Part shown: piece by piece, positions 33,000-45,979 of the stretch
How the letters are laid out: every line of letters starts with the position of its first letter
Numbering within the stretch: the first letter of the stretch is position 1
Assembly (NCBI RefSeq): GCF_016086655.4
Contig: NC_052138.2
Location: forward strand, 8,060,001-8,124,000
Origin: Lepeophtheirus salmonis
Taxonomy: Eukaryota; Arthropoda; Copepoda; Siphonostomatoida; Caligidae
Direction: 5' to 3'
DNA length: 64,000 nucleotides
Translations under genes and position numbers: made by a program
Notes under the pieces: model-generated
Seen by the model: the letters and a program-made list of their open reading frames with translations, nothing else
What the model was told of the DNA's origin: nothing
Databases searched by the model: none

Positions 33000-35900
33000 A
33001 AATAATTTTTTCATTTTTTGAAAGCTGAAATTGATGTTACCAAAAATTTATATATATATAATTATTACATTTCAAAATATGGCTCTAAATCTAAATTATA
33101 CTGAAAAGCATTATTCATTGCTTAAGTCATTTTAATTGAAGTTTTGTGAAAGTAAATAAGGTATATTTCTTTAAAATCATTCATCAAACGGAAAAAAAGG
33201 ATTCCAACAAGAGAAAACATTTTATTGCGTGTTATACAATAGTCGTCATAACATTATTCTTCGTTTTGTAACATAATTTACAATATCTTTTGAATGTACT
33301 AGGAATGGATAAGTTAATATATTACTTTTATTGAACTTTGGATCCTAATTTTTGTGAGAAAGCTAGATCGTGCCACCGGCTTGTAAAATGTGTAGGATAT
33401 GAAAAAATGAAAATATATTATAAAAGTTTACATTGAATCTCAAGGAAAGAGATTAATGGATAAATGATATCAAAAAGTTTAAGGCCGATTATACATATAC
33501 CAGAAATGGCAGGAGATCCTTTATTCTGGATTCCTTAAATTTTTCTATAAAGACGGCCTTTTTGCATCATGAAAACTTATTTGCTGCTGGCATTACTAAG
33601 AAATTAGAGGTGGGTGGCGTCTTCATAAATATAATATCAAACAAAAATGTAGATTTGGGTAAAGTTTCCGTAACAAAGCCAATATTGTTACTGGGAAAAT
33701 GCTTTCTGTATTAATGATGAATGTTGTTACATAAAAAGTAATAAGCGAAAAAACTTTGGTAAGGAAGATTGGTGAAAGAAACTCATTAAAATTGAATATT
33801 GCAACATAAATATTTTTTATTATATTAAAGGTAAGTCAAATAAAAGACAATAGAATCTGTCCGATTTATTTGAGAGATTAGATTAACAAATCATTGGTTA
33901 TCTCTTTATTAATCTAATTTCTCGAAAAGATTACAAAATATCCATATTTCGAAAAAATTTGTATATTTTATTTTGTGTTCGTTATAACGACAAATATTAT
34001 TTTGATAATTTTGATTATTTCATCCCTTGTTAGTGTATTACATTAGAAGAATATACACAAAGAACGTAGTGACCACAAAACCTGTTCATAAATTATTAAT
34101 TTATTTTAAGATTCACAAATTATTCATAGACTCATTTAATTTTGTTTTTATTGATTTAATTTAAGTAAATGGTTCTAGCTTACATAAAATCATTTTTTCT
34201 TCAGAAAGGCACAAAAATATTACATTCAAGGCCATCGTATATATGATGTTTATATTTGCCTAGTAATAGGGTCTTAAAAACATTTTTATCGAAAATGCTC
34301 AAAATATTCATTGATATTTATGCAGATTCCTTGGTATTGGGGTGTTAAAAATCCTCGGAAGTGTTACCGTTTTTACCATACATTTAAAGAGCTATTACAA
34401 TTTTTATTAAAAAACCATTTAATAAATCATGTACCAAAACAATAAAAATAAAGTATGAACTGCATCAATTATGTGCAAAAAAATGCAATGTATTTGCAGT
34501 ACATTCTTTTGGTTGTAAAAGTTGGAATAATATTATCATAAAAAGGAATTTGAAATAAATAGAGAGCTTTCATTAGGCTTAAATTCATTTCAATTAAATA
34601 TATATATAAAGAAAAGTTAGAATATTTTTTTGTCTGAGGAGCACTCATTTTTAATGACGAAGGTCTGGAACTAAAGTTCAGTGCTTTATATTCGAAAGAA
34701 AAAGGGAAGTAAATGAGACAAGATTTAGCAAGGAGTATGTATAGCTGAGTTACTCAGCACCTCCTTTAAATAAAAAAACATATGTACATAGAAATAAAGT
34801 GATTTTTGTTAGCATGCCCTATTGGCTATTATCCGTCATGGAGTTGTATTATTTTGTGCCAAAACGGAGTTACTCTCTGACACCTTCTTTACAAACTGTA
34901 ATAAGTAAACAACACTTATGCCCGATTGGGATTTCGATATATTAAGCATATAGTTTTAGACTTTACAAATCACTCATTAATTTGTCTTCTGTATGACATT
35001 AGATAGTCATATATTTTTAAATACTTTTCTCCTTTTCTTTATTTACCTACAAATACCTTTATTTTTTAACTTACGGTCAGAAAAATAGTTCTTAAAAATA
35101 AAGGGAAGATTTCAATAAAAATAATCGTATAATGAATGTCTTAAGGAATTAAAAGTTTTTATAATTTCCGAATAATATTTAACAAATAAAGGTAGTTTAA
35201 GTAATTAAAACATTCATTAAACCATTATTTAATTCAATTCTCAATTTTATTTCAAAACTATTTCACTTTAAATCGTTTTACTATGATGTCACCGATTCTG
35301 AAGACCTAGACAATTTAAATTTTATAAAAATCATTATTTCATTAAGATGAAGGGGAAAAACGTTGTCAAAATGGAACTGACCCATACAATTGACTGTCTA
35401 TCGAAAATATATATATCCAACGTATGGCCTTATTATATATCATAATTAGGGATTATATTTTTAGAGACAACAAGGTGAATGTAGGAGCAAGGCTTATGAT
35501 ATTACCAATGTTATTATTACAAGGTTAATAAGCAACGATTTAAATTTTTCACTAAAAATTTACTAGTATAACGAATGACGTCATTGGGGAGCAAAATAAT
35601 TAAATTACTAAATTTTTACATTTTTATAAATTACATATACTCCAACAAAGGTTCCAATGACGTCACCTGAAAGAATAACAGAGATAGTTACTAAATATAT
35701 TTATGTATCAGTTGGGTTTGCCGAAAAATCTTCTTGTTGACTAATTTTGTTTGAATAACATGAATTTAGAATTTTTAGCAATAGCTACATACCTCTAATA
35801 TGATTTTGAGGGAGAAAATGTATTAATGATATGTATGAAGAGGAAAACCTTCTGCATTTAATATAGGATTAGTGGAAGGAATATATGATAAAATTATATT

Positions 35901-36270
35901 TAAACATAAACTTTCTCATTTTATTACAATTTTTTTATATATAAATACCGTTTTCCTTTTTCAATCTCTCAACTGTGTTTTTCTCGATAAAAATCATATC
36001 CCTAATTGCATTTGCAAGGATTAGATTATTTTTGTTGTGATTATTCTATTTTTTTCGTCCTTTTTCGTTTTTTCTTCATAACTGGCAACATATGAATTTG
36101 TGTACATTGTGTATATAATTTGTAATTTTATAAGGTTGACAATATTAACAGTGTTTATATTATTGAAAGCTGTTATCTCTGTTATTTCATTCTTGACGAG
36201 AGAACATCCAAGTATAAAGTGCATATGCTGACGAAAGACTGAGAGTAACAATTTGTAAGGGAGTTGTGTT
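33000..36270. other. No gene or element identified
   Basis: More than 3 kb of very AT-rich DNA without a recognisable coding frame. A small hairpin (GAGAGATTAGATTAA at about 33872 with TTAATCTAATTTCTC at about 33910) and two TGACGTCA palindromes (35576, 35658) are the only local features. Confidence 0.5.
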
Positions 36271-36271
36271 G

Positions 36272-36680
36272 TGTTGGTTTTTAGCGAAGACCGGGGGTCG
36301 TGACCCATCTAGTCGAGTATAACTTATCGGTCCTTAAAAAAGTTAAATTTGATCCGTCGTGACGTCATTGAAAATGTTTTTCCTCTTTTTTCCTCTTCTA
36401 TTATATAATAGGATTACTTATATAAATAAGTAAAAATATAATATGCTCGTTTGATACTGCATTGTAATAAAAACAGGAGTATTTTTTGCGAGATAAGTGC
36501 AATGCACTTAATGTGTTTGTCATAAATCTTAATATGCTTAATAAACCAACAATATTTTTTGAAAGTATTTCAATGACTGAGTCGTAAGGACCGACAGTCA
36601 TAAGGACGAATATGACCGGTCTTAAAACCGGACTGGACCGAACAATTAAGACTGACGATTTGAAGGTCGTTACAAAAAAG
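36272..36680. mobile_element. MITE-like repeat F, copy 1
   Basis: Starts in GTGTTGGTTTTTAGCGAAGA and ends in CCGGACTGGACCGAACAATT. It carries TCGGTCCTTA near the left (36329) and TAAGGACCGAC near the right (36586) as inverted blocks, and GACCGGTCTTAAAACCGGAC at the right. The copy at 54375-54762 has the same order. No coding capacity. Confidence 0.7.
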
Positions 36681-37364
36681 GGGTCTCTCGAATACTACTG
36701 TTTGGATTATTTAGTAGAAAAATGGATGCTCCAGAATAAACCAAACCAATAAAAGATGGCGGCATTTTAAATTTGAAGGCTCTTATCGCGGAGATACTAA
36801 TGCTGTTGTAGCCTTACTAAAAAAGTGGGGGAATTAAGAGGGATTCTCATTGCGGCAACTACTCTCTATACCGTTTATACGATTAAAATTCCAACTGAAA
36901 CTCAACTTAATTTTTTTTAACAATCCTTAAATTGGTAAGATGGAGTTGCACTGAGATTAAGTATAAGTATAGGAGACAGTTTAGTAGTACATGTACTTCA
37001 TATGAAGTATATTTACTTCTCTAGGAACGGCCGGGGCACAAACCTACGCACATCAAGTTTATGAAAATAAATTCTCCGGAGCGCATTGTCCATTAAGCTA
37101 CATTGTTCCATTTGATAACATCTCAACATGAAAGTTTGCAGTTGATCTTATTAAATTTAATCATTCACTCTCAGCCAGATACATCATACTTGTGATTTTT
37201 TGTCATCGTTTTAAACACGTAAGTTTAAGTGCATTCTAGTATTTTTTCTAGTAATGTAAATTGAAACTAAAATGGGTATTTATATCTGTAAGAGGCAACT
37301 TTGAAGAAAAGTAAAGATGAAAAAAATAATAATAAGGACCGACACACCAATAATTATATGTGCT

Positions 37365-37545
37365 AGTCCTTGTTGGATTCAGTGTATAATTGAAGATCGA
37401 TATTGGAGTCATCATAGCCTTGCTGGATCAAAAGTAGCATGAATGTTTATTTTTTTCTTGTCATAGCGACTTGCAAACATGACAGCTAAGCTGCTCTCCT
37501 CATAAACATTCTTCAATTTGTTAGGATTACCATGTTCTTCTAAGC
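37365..37545 (-). repeat. Family A repeat, partial copy
   Basis: Includes GTCCTTGTTGGATTCAGTGT and GACAGCTAAGCTGCTCTCC; on the minus strand it keeps part of the conserved tail (DLQLYTESNK). Confidence 0.75.
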
Positions 37546-38192
37546 TTTCTATTACTATTTTTTACATACAGCAAGTGGTTATAATTTACAACACATCCAA
37601 TAATTATCACCATTTTTTATTAGAGACAGACCCATTCCTCATTATTTTGAGAGATGCATACACAATTTATGTACATAAATGATCTAATTATGTATTTTTC
37701 CACACACCATAAGTAATTATTACACTTCCTGGTAATGACGTATACGCTCATTTCTAATTTTTGACATACATACAAATACCAAAGAACAAGACATAGTTTT
37801 GATCGATTACCTCTCCCTTTCCAAGATAAAAAAACTGTGACTCTTCCATAGGCTTTCTAATAATAAAAAAAGTTATTATTTATGATAACTTCTAAATCAA
37901 TAATAATTAATTTTTATTATGTGGTTCACTTCATTTTTTTTTTCTGTTTTGGAGCTATTTACTTCTACAAGTAAACAATATTGTGAATTACATATATCAG
38001 CTATGGCATTATACATGACGATAAAGAAACGAATGCAAGAAAAAAAACAGCACAACTAATTATTATTCTCCTTTGGATAAGATACTAAATTAAACGAGAC
38101 AAAATATACGGAAATGAGTCAAATTGAAAAAATGCAAACGAAATTTGACACTTTATTAATTTTTTTCTTGTTAAAATGAATCAATGTACAAA

Positions 38193-38210
38193 CTATCTAT
38201 CTATCTATCT
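38193..38210. repeat. (CTAT)n microsatellite
   Basis: Four and a half CTAT units. Confidence 0.9.
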
Positions 38211-39977
38211 GTTATTTTGTATTAATAAATTTAAAATAATAAATTTGAAGATATGGATCCATATTATATTTCATTCTATTAAATAATATCTTATTTTATT
38301 TTGACTGTATTTGTCCACAAATATTGACATTTTTTATTTATCCTTTATTAAAATAGTTATTATTATCGTTATTTATAATTTTATGTAAACTCCAAATTCA
38401 GGGCTTAAATATATATTTATGTGTGTATACAGAACATCATTAAACAAACTGTCATATGAAGCCACGAGTAATTTTTATTTTAAGATCAATATCAATACAT
38501 AAATATGTATTTCCTAGCATTTGGTTACTCGTCGTTGACAGGGGCAAGGAGAGAGAAGGAAATCAATATTCAGTGTTATTTCTTCCTAATGTTTAGACCC
38601 TTTGTTTTGGACGAGTATTATAATATATATCCCCTATACATTATATATATATATGTTATGAATTTAAAAAAATTGTCCATTAAACTTCAAATAACAAACT
38701 GTTAAGATGATATTTTAGTTAAAAATAAATTTTTATCTGTCAAATTTTATTTTTTCTACGTTCCCAACATTTCATTGAAAATTCATTTTTTTGCTTAGAA
38801 AAAAATGAAACTGCAATTTTCACCAATTTTATAGTTTTTGCTCTTAACTTTTTGATTTTGAATAAATTTAGAAAACGTCATTATTTCGTAAGTTATTTTT
38901 TGTAGACGCAAGTCACTTGTTAATTTAAAATTCAACCCCTTATCTATCCTCCTTGAGCTAAAAAAACAATTGTTGTGGTTCAGGTATAACAAAATTGATA
39001 ATCCTGTAGAGAAAAATGCATGCAAGGAGAAGGGGGGGGGAGGGAGAGAGAGAGAAAGACTAATGGTATCATTGTTTAAAATACTGATGTGATTATCAGC
39101 TCCCTGCTTTATTATGATTTTTGAAGGTATAAATGTTTAATAAAGATGTACTTCGAATAATTGACTTGGACGTTTTTTATCCGTTACAGTAAATTTGAAA
39201 ACTTCACACTCCATGAAATTGTAATTCTTTGTGAACCACATTCTCAGAATAATAACTAATGAAACGACAAAGTAGAGTATTCCGAAATATATTTGAAGTT
39301 CCAGGTTTAAAAAAGAAGGCTTAAATTAAATATAATCTACATACTAAAAAATAAACCATCATACATTTATGTTAAATATATAAAATTAAACAATTGTAAT
39401 CATATAACTAATAATAACAATAAATTATAAATGCAGAATATTGAAAATAATAGATTGATCCAAATAGTATTTTCTTGCTCTGACATCAGAATTCAATTAA
39501 ATATGTCATAACTTTAGGTTTTAAAACGCAAGCCAGACGTGGAGTTTAATCAAAAAAGATAGTCACCCCTTTTTCTTCATGTGGAAGTTGATATATACAA
39601 TTGTGCACAAGATAGATATATCTCTACCGATAAGATCTAAATAATGATTAATAATAAAGTAAATGTCAAAATCATAAAATTAGACAATAGATATACTAAT
39701 AAAAAAATGGTAGAGTTAAATCCATCGTAAAGATTTAGAGCAAAAGCTAATTATATAGTTATGTCCGGCGATATAACTACTTATAAAGAGCATCAAAAAT
39801 CAAAAAAACCCTGTTATTTATGTTGATATAACAACATATCATGAAGGATACACACAATTGCTAATTATAATGCTACACCCAATTCAACTATCCATGTTGT
39901 TGTGACCATTTAAGCAGTTGTTTTTGCCTATTATGAGTTTTCTGAACACCATTTCTTGGAGCTTATTAACCATAGCT

Positions 39978-40571
39978 AAGCCTTAAGTGATAAAAAAGTA
40001 ATATTTATTGACTATGTAATATTGGAACACGTTGGTATTGTTCATTTTTAGTTTAAATTAATGTTCCCATTGAATTCTTTTAATCAAAATATGACTTGTT
40101 TATCACACTAAAAAGCATTAAATGGTTGTTTTTGTTGGAATAAGGATGGGGCTGTGCCCAAAAATTACAATACATACTATCTATTACTATCCAATCTCAC
40201 TATGTAAAGAGTTTGAACCAGAAACAAAATATATAAAATAATTAATAAAATAAGAAAAATAAGGAAAGGCGAAGACTATTCGAATGGAAGAAGCTCTAGT
40301 TACTGCTCTGTTATTAATTATAATTAGACATTATGGATTATTCATATGAGGAAAGACTCATGGATAGACGAACATGCATAAAACATATATTTTGATTAAA
40401 GAAATAAAAGAGATCATCAATTTAAACAAAAAATAAAGAATACCAACTTGAAAAACCGTATTTATTTCTATATTAAGACAAAATATCCTTAAGGCAAAAT
40501 GTCCGAAAGTGAAGTGGTTTAAGGAAAAATGTCCTTAGGCGAAGTGGTTTAAGGCAAAAGTACCTAGCGCC
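39978..40571. mobile_element. Foldback element 2 with tandem subrepeat ends
   Basis: The left arm (GTTGGTATTGTTCATTTTTA, about 40030) is repeated inverted at about 40395-40455. The segment around 40295-40380 is the reverse complement of 23690-23790 in foldback element 1, as expected if both arms of the ancestor carried it. The right end consists of tandem units of 30-31 bp at 40490-40520, 40521-40550 and 40551-40571, with the pattern AAGGCAAAATGTCC followed by GAAGTGGTTT. The left-end subrepeats are lost. No transposase. Confidence 0.75.
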
Positions 40572-40859
40572 GTTCAGATGCATGATTATTGGTATTATTC
40601 CTTTTCCTTGATATTTGAGAGTGGTTATTAGTTGTCATTAAGTCGCTTGTTCTACTTATCTCAAGCTATTCGAGATTAGCAAACTCCCTCATATACTCAT
40701 TTTCTAGAAGTGTATTTTTCATTTGTGTATTAAACTACAAACACCCAATGGATTCATTAACTTTCCCTATAGTGATTGTTTTACAGTCATGGAAACAGAC
40801 ATTATAATCAACAAAAGTCGAAGCCAATGTATAGCAGGGCTGTCGACTCATGGAATCGA

Positions 40860-41095
40860 GGGTATTCTAATTAAAAATGGCAAAAAATACTTCGATCTCG
40901 ATCCTCAATTCTATTCTGAGTCCAACAAGGACATACAGTTATAATACTCCAACGAATTTTCAAAGTCTTTTATGTGAATGCACAATGTTCAATCACGTTT
41001 TGAATATAATTGAATGTAGTAGGTAAGGAAGTTCACTACTCAGCAGGAGTTAAGTAATAATGACAACATCTGAGGAAAAGAATTTTTTTTCAGAT
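40860..41095 (+). repeat. Family A repeat with intact coding tail
   Basis: A plus-strand frame from 40723 ends DLDPQFYSESNKDIQL and TAA at 40942-40944, the family A tail, here joined to 5' sequence I do not recognise. It is followed by the usual non-coding end with GTTTTGAATATAATTGAATG and GGAAGTTCACTACTCAGC. Confidence 0.8.
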
Positions 41096-41536
41096 TACCA
41101 ATATAAAAAAATGTACCAGCTAAAAAAAACACTAGATTTACATCACTACTGTGATCTTTTGAGTGCAATCATTTCCTTTAGACAAAACTGGAATCAGTTT
41201 TTTTTAATATTATTTGTAAATAATCATAATCGAAACAAAAATGTTTAGTTATGGATAAAATTATAACCTTTTTTTTATGAAAATCAAAACTATTTTAAAC
41301 CTACGTTTATAATACTCAATTAATGTATGTTAAACACTTTGCAGATTTTGATTGTTTTTTCATATTTTTGTCGTAGTGCTGATCAAGATGGATAGACAGA
41401 TTGTAATATACGTATACATATCTATCTAATTGTGTATTGCCCTTTTTGAGAAAGATGTTGTCTGATTTTATTTATCATGTGATTGGGTCATATATAAGCT
41501 TTGTTTAAAAACATTTTATTTTGAATCTGCCACCAA

Positions 41537-42455
41537 ATGAGTGAAGAGGAGGCAAAAAGGCGTCCTTCATCCGACTTACTCGACGTGCTAATATTTCAAA
41601 TTAAACTTCGCTGCCATTGTCGGGGTCAAAGTGAGGACCGTCTGCAATACCCAACATGGCAAAAACATTGTCAAATGGACGCCCAGAGCACCTACAAGTG
41701 GAGGAAAGAACAAAATCTACATGGGAGGCTACAATGCCTCCCAGAAGGTAAAGATTGAGAACAACCTAACAAACAGGATGCGTCACTTGTCCAGGGACAT
41801 CAATGTGGATGAAAAAAAAATCAGGACATCCATACAGAAAGCTATGGGCCTCAATGTCACTGATGTAATAATGGAAATAGGGTTCCCTCTACAAAAAGAT
41901 CTTCAGCTACCTGAAGCACAATGGCTCTACAAGAAATATTTTCTCTAACAAGAAGAACTTCATTAACCAAAACAAATGCTATCTTGCAAAGTGAATAGAG
42001 GAAGTCAAATGGGCGTACCGGACAAAAAATCTAGCCCAGGTGATGTGTCTGGGTGTCTTGGGATCTGATTACAAATTGAAAAATCGGGGGACACCTACTA
42101 AAAAGTCTTCCGTGGATCTACGCCAACTACTCTGATCACAACAATTTGAGGTAGCTGGATGAAGCACCTACCCATAAGTCTGTAAAGTACCTGAGTTTCT
42201 GCTCCCAAAACTGTTCTTATTTCTAGCCCAACGAATTGTGGGCTCCGTCATCTCCAGACTTGAACTCCTTTGATTACTTTTGGTATGACACCATCGAGAG
42301 CATCACAAATGTGAACCCACATCGAAATCTGGATGAACTTAATTCCACCGTATCCAAGGTCTGGGCCAACTACCCAAAAGACAGAATTGTGAAAGTATGT
42401 ACCAGCTTCAGGCATCGTGTTGAGGCTATCATTGCTCCTAATGGAGTCTATATCT
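41537..42455 (+). pseudogene. Tc1-like transposase, full-length span but broken
   Basis: From MSEEEAKRRPSSDLLDVLIF the frame shifts into one with LTNRMRHLSRDINVDEKKIR (DNA-binding helix-turn-helix), then SIQKAMGL. After about 300 bases with many stops, DEAPTHKSVKYLSF marks the second catalytic Asp region, and LWAPSSPDLNSFDYFWYD with SFRHRVEAIIAPNGVYI forms the C-terminus. The order is complete for a Tc1-family transposase, but at least two frame changes and multiple stops make it dead. A second Tc1 fragment follows within 20 bases. Confidence 0.82.
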
Positions 42456-42469
42456 ACTTCTTTGTGGCT

Positions 42470-42835
42470 ACTAGGAAAATCAGGACGGCTGTAAAGGGTA
42501 ACTTGGGATCGTCCTCATACACGAGTACCCCACATAACCTAGTGACATAGGTTATGAGAGCCAGGAGGCTCGAAAGGTAAAGAGGCAAAGAGATGTGGCC
42601 CCCTTCCTCGCCAGACTTGAATCCGCTTGACTTTAATTTGTGGGGCACTTTGGAGAGGGAAACAACAAAACTCCACGCTCAAATATGGACTCACTGAATC
42701 CCACCATAATGACTGTGTGGGACAGTAGTTTGTCATCAACTCCTAACATGCGTTCCGGCAACGTGTCAAGGCTATGGTGGACTCTGAAGGATCCAAATCC
42801 GAAACCAAATTAAACAAAGACTTTTCTCAAATTTT
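42470..42835 (+). pseudogene. Second Tc1-like transposase fragment with internal deletion
   Basis: RKIRTAVKGNLGSSSYT and PHNLVT (end of the DNA-binding half) are joined at about 42590 directly to a frame-broken WPPSSPDLNP-type block and then TPRSNMDSLNPTIMTVWDSS, with FRQRVKAMVDSEGSKSETKL at the end in another frame. The whole catalytic core between is deleted. It belongs to a different Tc1 lineage from the preceding one, so two lineages lie head to tail. Confidence 0.8.
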
Positions 42836-44024
42836 ATTAGCTATTTACCTAGTTCAGACATAAATAAAATAGTAAGCAAGTTTTCCCAGGTCTCTCCCTC
42901 CCTTCTCCAAGATCACTTACCCTCATTTGCGTTAAGTTAAGCTCTGATTTGAAACTGTATGACGTCACTAAATATCCATCTTTAATTTGGGTTTGAAATG
43001 TCCAGGGATGAACTTTACAGGGAATAAATTTAGATGGAATGAAATACACTATCATCATGTATGTAGATGTGTTTATAGGTCGGTAAATGAAGATTTACTT
43101 AATAAATAAAAGAAATGCAAAATTGTCAAAATATATGAGTTCCATATATATATTGTTGAAGAAGATGCTATAAAATAATAGAAAACCTACAAAATAGCAA
43201 TATTTTTACAAATAATCCTTATTATAATAACAATAATAATATGCCTATTGCCTATAAATATGTGTAGGTATATATTGAAAAGCGAGAGAGAGCTTCAGAT
43301 CAGACACCTTCTCCTATAATTTATAGCTTATCTTTATACCCTTGAATGAATAGTTTTTGTGCAATTTATTCCAAAGCTACCGTAGATAAATAAATATATA
43401 TATATATACCTATATTTTAGATTCACATAATATTATAGATTGTGTCATGTAAAAAGGCAATTGAATTTATAGATTAGGCTGTCCTGTTTTTACAGTTACT
43501 AATGACCTTTTGATCTTAAGCAAATCATAAAACACACTTTGGCAAAGTTTGAAACCGCTCAGACTCTATTTGGATTGTTCTGTCGAAATTAGCCTCATGT
43601 ACTGTGCCAAATATGATGATATCCGTAATGGAATGTCTAAAAGGGCATTAGGTGTAAGACAAAGTAGTATTTTAAGGTTCTAGTTTTTTTATAGCTATTT
43701 TTCACACATAGCTAGGATTAAATAATATAAAACGAAGAAAATAATCAATGATAGCTAGTACTTATAATAATAAGTTCTAGCCACACACTTCTTACTTTAA
43801 ACTACAGGTATCTCGTCTCTTTGAAAGAGTTTATGTTGAACAGCTGGAAGGAGTTATCATAAAAGACCGATAAGGACTCATAAACTTATTTTGGAACAAG
43901 CTGATAAGAAGTGGTCTTTTTTGTACCGATCCAATAATCCGCTATATTTTTTTAGCTTGCCTGATTTTTTGAAGTTAGCAAACATAAGATACTTTGTTTT
44001 TGTTTCGTAAGATGGTGTCATTGT

Positions 44025-44290
44025 TTTTTAATTCCTGAGGAGTGAACTTCATTTTCTACTACATACTGATATATAACCGGATTGAGCATTGTTGGACAAA
44101 AAGTAGAACTGAGGATCGACGTTTGAAAAATTCTTGCCTATATCATAGTTAATTTTTCTTCTCCCCTCGTCACCCTAATTGTAGCGGATCTAAGAAAACG
44201 TTTTGACAGCTAAGCTACTCTTCCCTTAAACATTATTAAAATTGTCCTGGTAAGCTTGTTAATTTTCAGTTTCACTTTTTTAACATGCCC
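44025..44290 (-). repeat. Family A repeat, diverged copy
   Basis: Begins TTTAATTCCTGAGGAGTGAA and contains GACAGCTAAGCTACTCTTCC; the minus strand keeps NVDPQFYFLSNN. Confidence 0.8.
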
Positions 44291-44634
44291 AAGAAGCTCC
44301 TAATTAGCATCACTGTATATAATTCCACAAGAAAAGATATTGAATACGGTGTTAAAGGTTAGATGGGGGCAAAGTTAGGAAATAAAATAAGGAAAATTTT
44401 AAGAAATGTTATTAAAAAGGGCTTCTAAGTCCAGTACTATTCATTTTTAAAAACGAAGCGTCATTCAATGACATATTCATAAGAGCTATAAAAAAAAGCT
44501 ATTATAGAAAAAAATAATTAATATCATTATTTTTATAAAGTAAAATAAAACGTCATTTAAGGTCAATATGTTAAATTATTAAAAAAGAATATTAATTTCT
44601 TTTTTTAATAAAAACAGATCATTCTGAAGTGAAC

Positions 44635-44990
44635 GTCAATTCCAAAGATTCATATATGGGCTCTGAGGGGGCCAAAGGTTCTTAGACCAGAAGTTCATGT
44701 TACTACACATCCACTCTTGTACAATATTAGCAGAATGGGACGGAGCCGTGTTCTGCTAAAGTACGTACATGGCCTTGTTGGACTTATTCATGGTATTGGA
44801 GATTTTCCTTCAACAACATCAAGTAGTCGGCTACAGATAACTTGTATCCAATACGAAACCAAATTGGAGATGCCACAATCCCCATCATCATCACAGAGGC
44901 TGGATGTTTGGTCTTGGTGCGATTTTGGGGAACAACAAATAACCCGTGTTATATTAAATCTGCGTTGTAGGGGGACTTTTTTAGTACTAA
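44635..44990 (-). pseudogene. Tc1-like transposase, middle and C-terminal fragment
   Basis: On the minus strand: TKTKHPASVMMMGIVAS (about 44965-44915), PIWFRIGYKLSVADYLMLLK (about 44890-44830), LAEHGSVPFC, then NFWSKNLWPP-like sequence with a PDLNP remnant near 44640. This is the catalytic region of a Tc1/mariner-family transposase. The N-terminal half is absent, and stops and frame changes are present. Confidence 0.78.
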
Positions 44991-45064
44991 ACACTGTAAA
45001 ATGGGAGAAATTATATTTCAAAATCTACTTTCTACTATTTTTTCTTTGTTTTGATATGTATGGT

Positions 45065-45265
45065 TAGGCAATAAAAGCATTTATTCATATTTAAAATAAT
45101 GTTTGCTAGACAAAATACTTGTAAAATAATTGGTAAAAATTATATTTTTAAGTACGGTATTTACAGAATTTTTAATTCGGTCATTTCAATACTCAAAAAT
45201 ATAAATACCCGGAACTTAACCAATATTTATTCGGCAACACTTTTATTGGCAAGCTTGTGTAAAAC
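45065..45265 (+). repeat. Dispersed repeat H, copy 2
   Basis: Matches 27365-27540 in order and orientation, and directly follows the Tc1 fragment. Confidence 0.75.
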
Positions 45266-45979
45266 GTAATAACCAATAGTTTAAGTCTATGTATCAAATC
45301 AAATACTTAAAGGATCCTACCCTCCTTCCATACAAAATTATACACTTCTATTAAATAAGTATATAGGCTTGCATAATATGAGCAACTCATTAACACATCA
45401 AATTAAGAGGAATTATTAATGATATAAAGACTCAATCAAAAAATTTCAAATTATAATTTTTAATTCAGTACGTTAATCGAATCATGTTTCTTAATTTCAG
45501 ACACCATAAAATAGCAAAGATATTGGAGAAAGATATATATACAAGTGCAAATGCTGCTTTGAATATTTACCTCTTGGATGGATAAAATTAAATATACAAC
45601 GTACCTATTCTTGTACGCAGGGGAATCCCGGATTATTTGGCAATCCTAGAGATGAAGGATCTTATATTATTTTTGTGAGAATCAATAGAAAGAGAGGAAC
45701 AGACACACAGTACATAAATTAGAAAAAGAGAAATAAGAATCCTCCTTTCTAAAATTTATAAAGGAGCATATCTGTGTTTCTAACTCTCTCTCGGGAAAGA
45801 ATATAATGGGCCCAGTTCTGCGATATGATGCCGAATATTCCATGGATAAATCCAATATCCGATTTGCTGTTAAATCTCTACTCAGATTCTAACTCTACCT
45901 AAGTATCGTATGGAGTCTCTCCGAGTCCATTTCGCTTCACTTCAACTCATGGAACCTTGGGGAAATTATTAACTTTTCA

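Noticed and set aside
44717..45067. A 116-codon plus-strand frame
   Set aside because: It is the antisense of a Tc1 transposase fragment.
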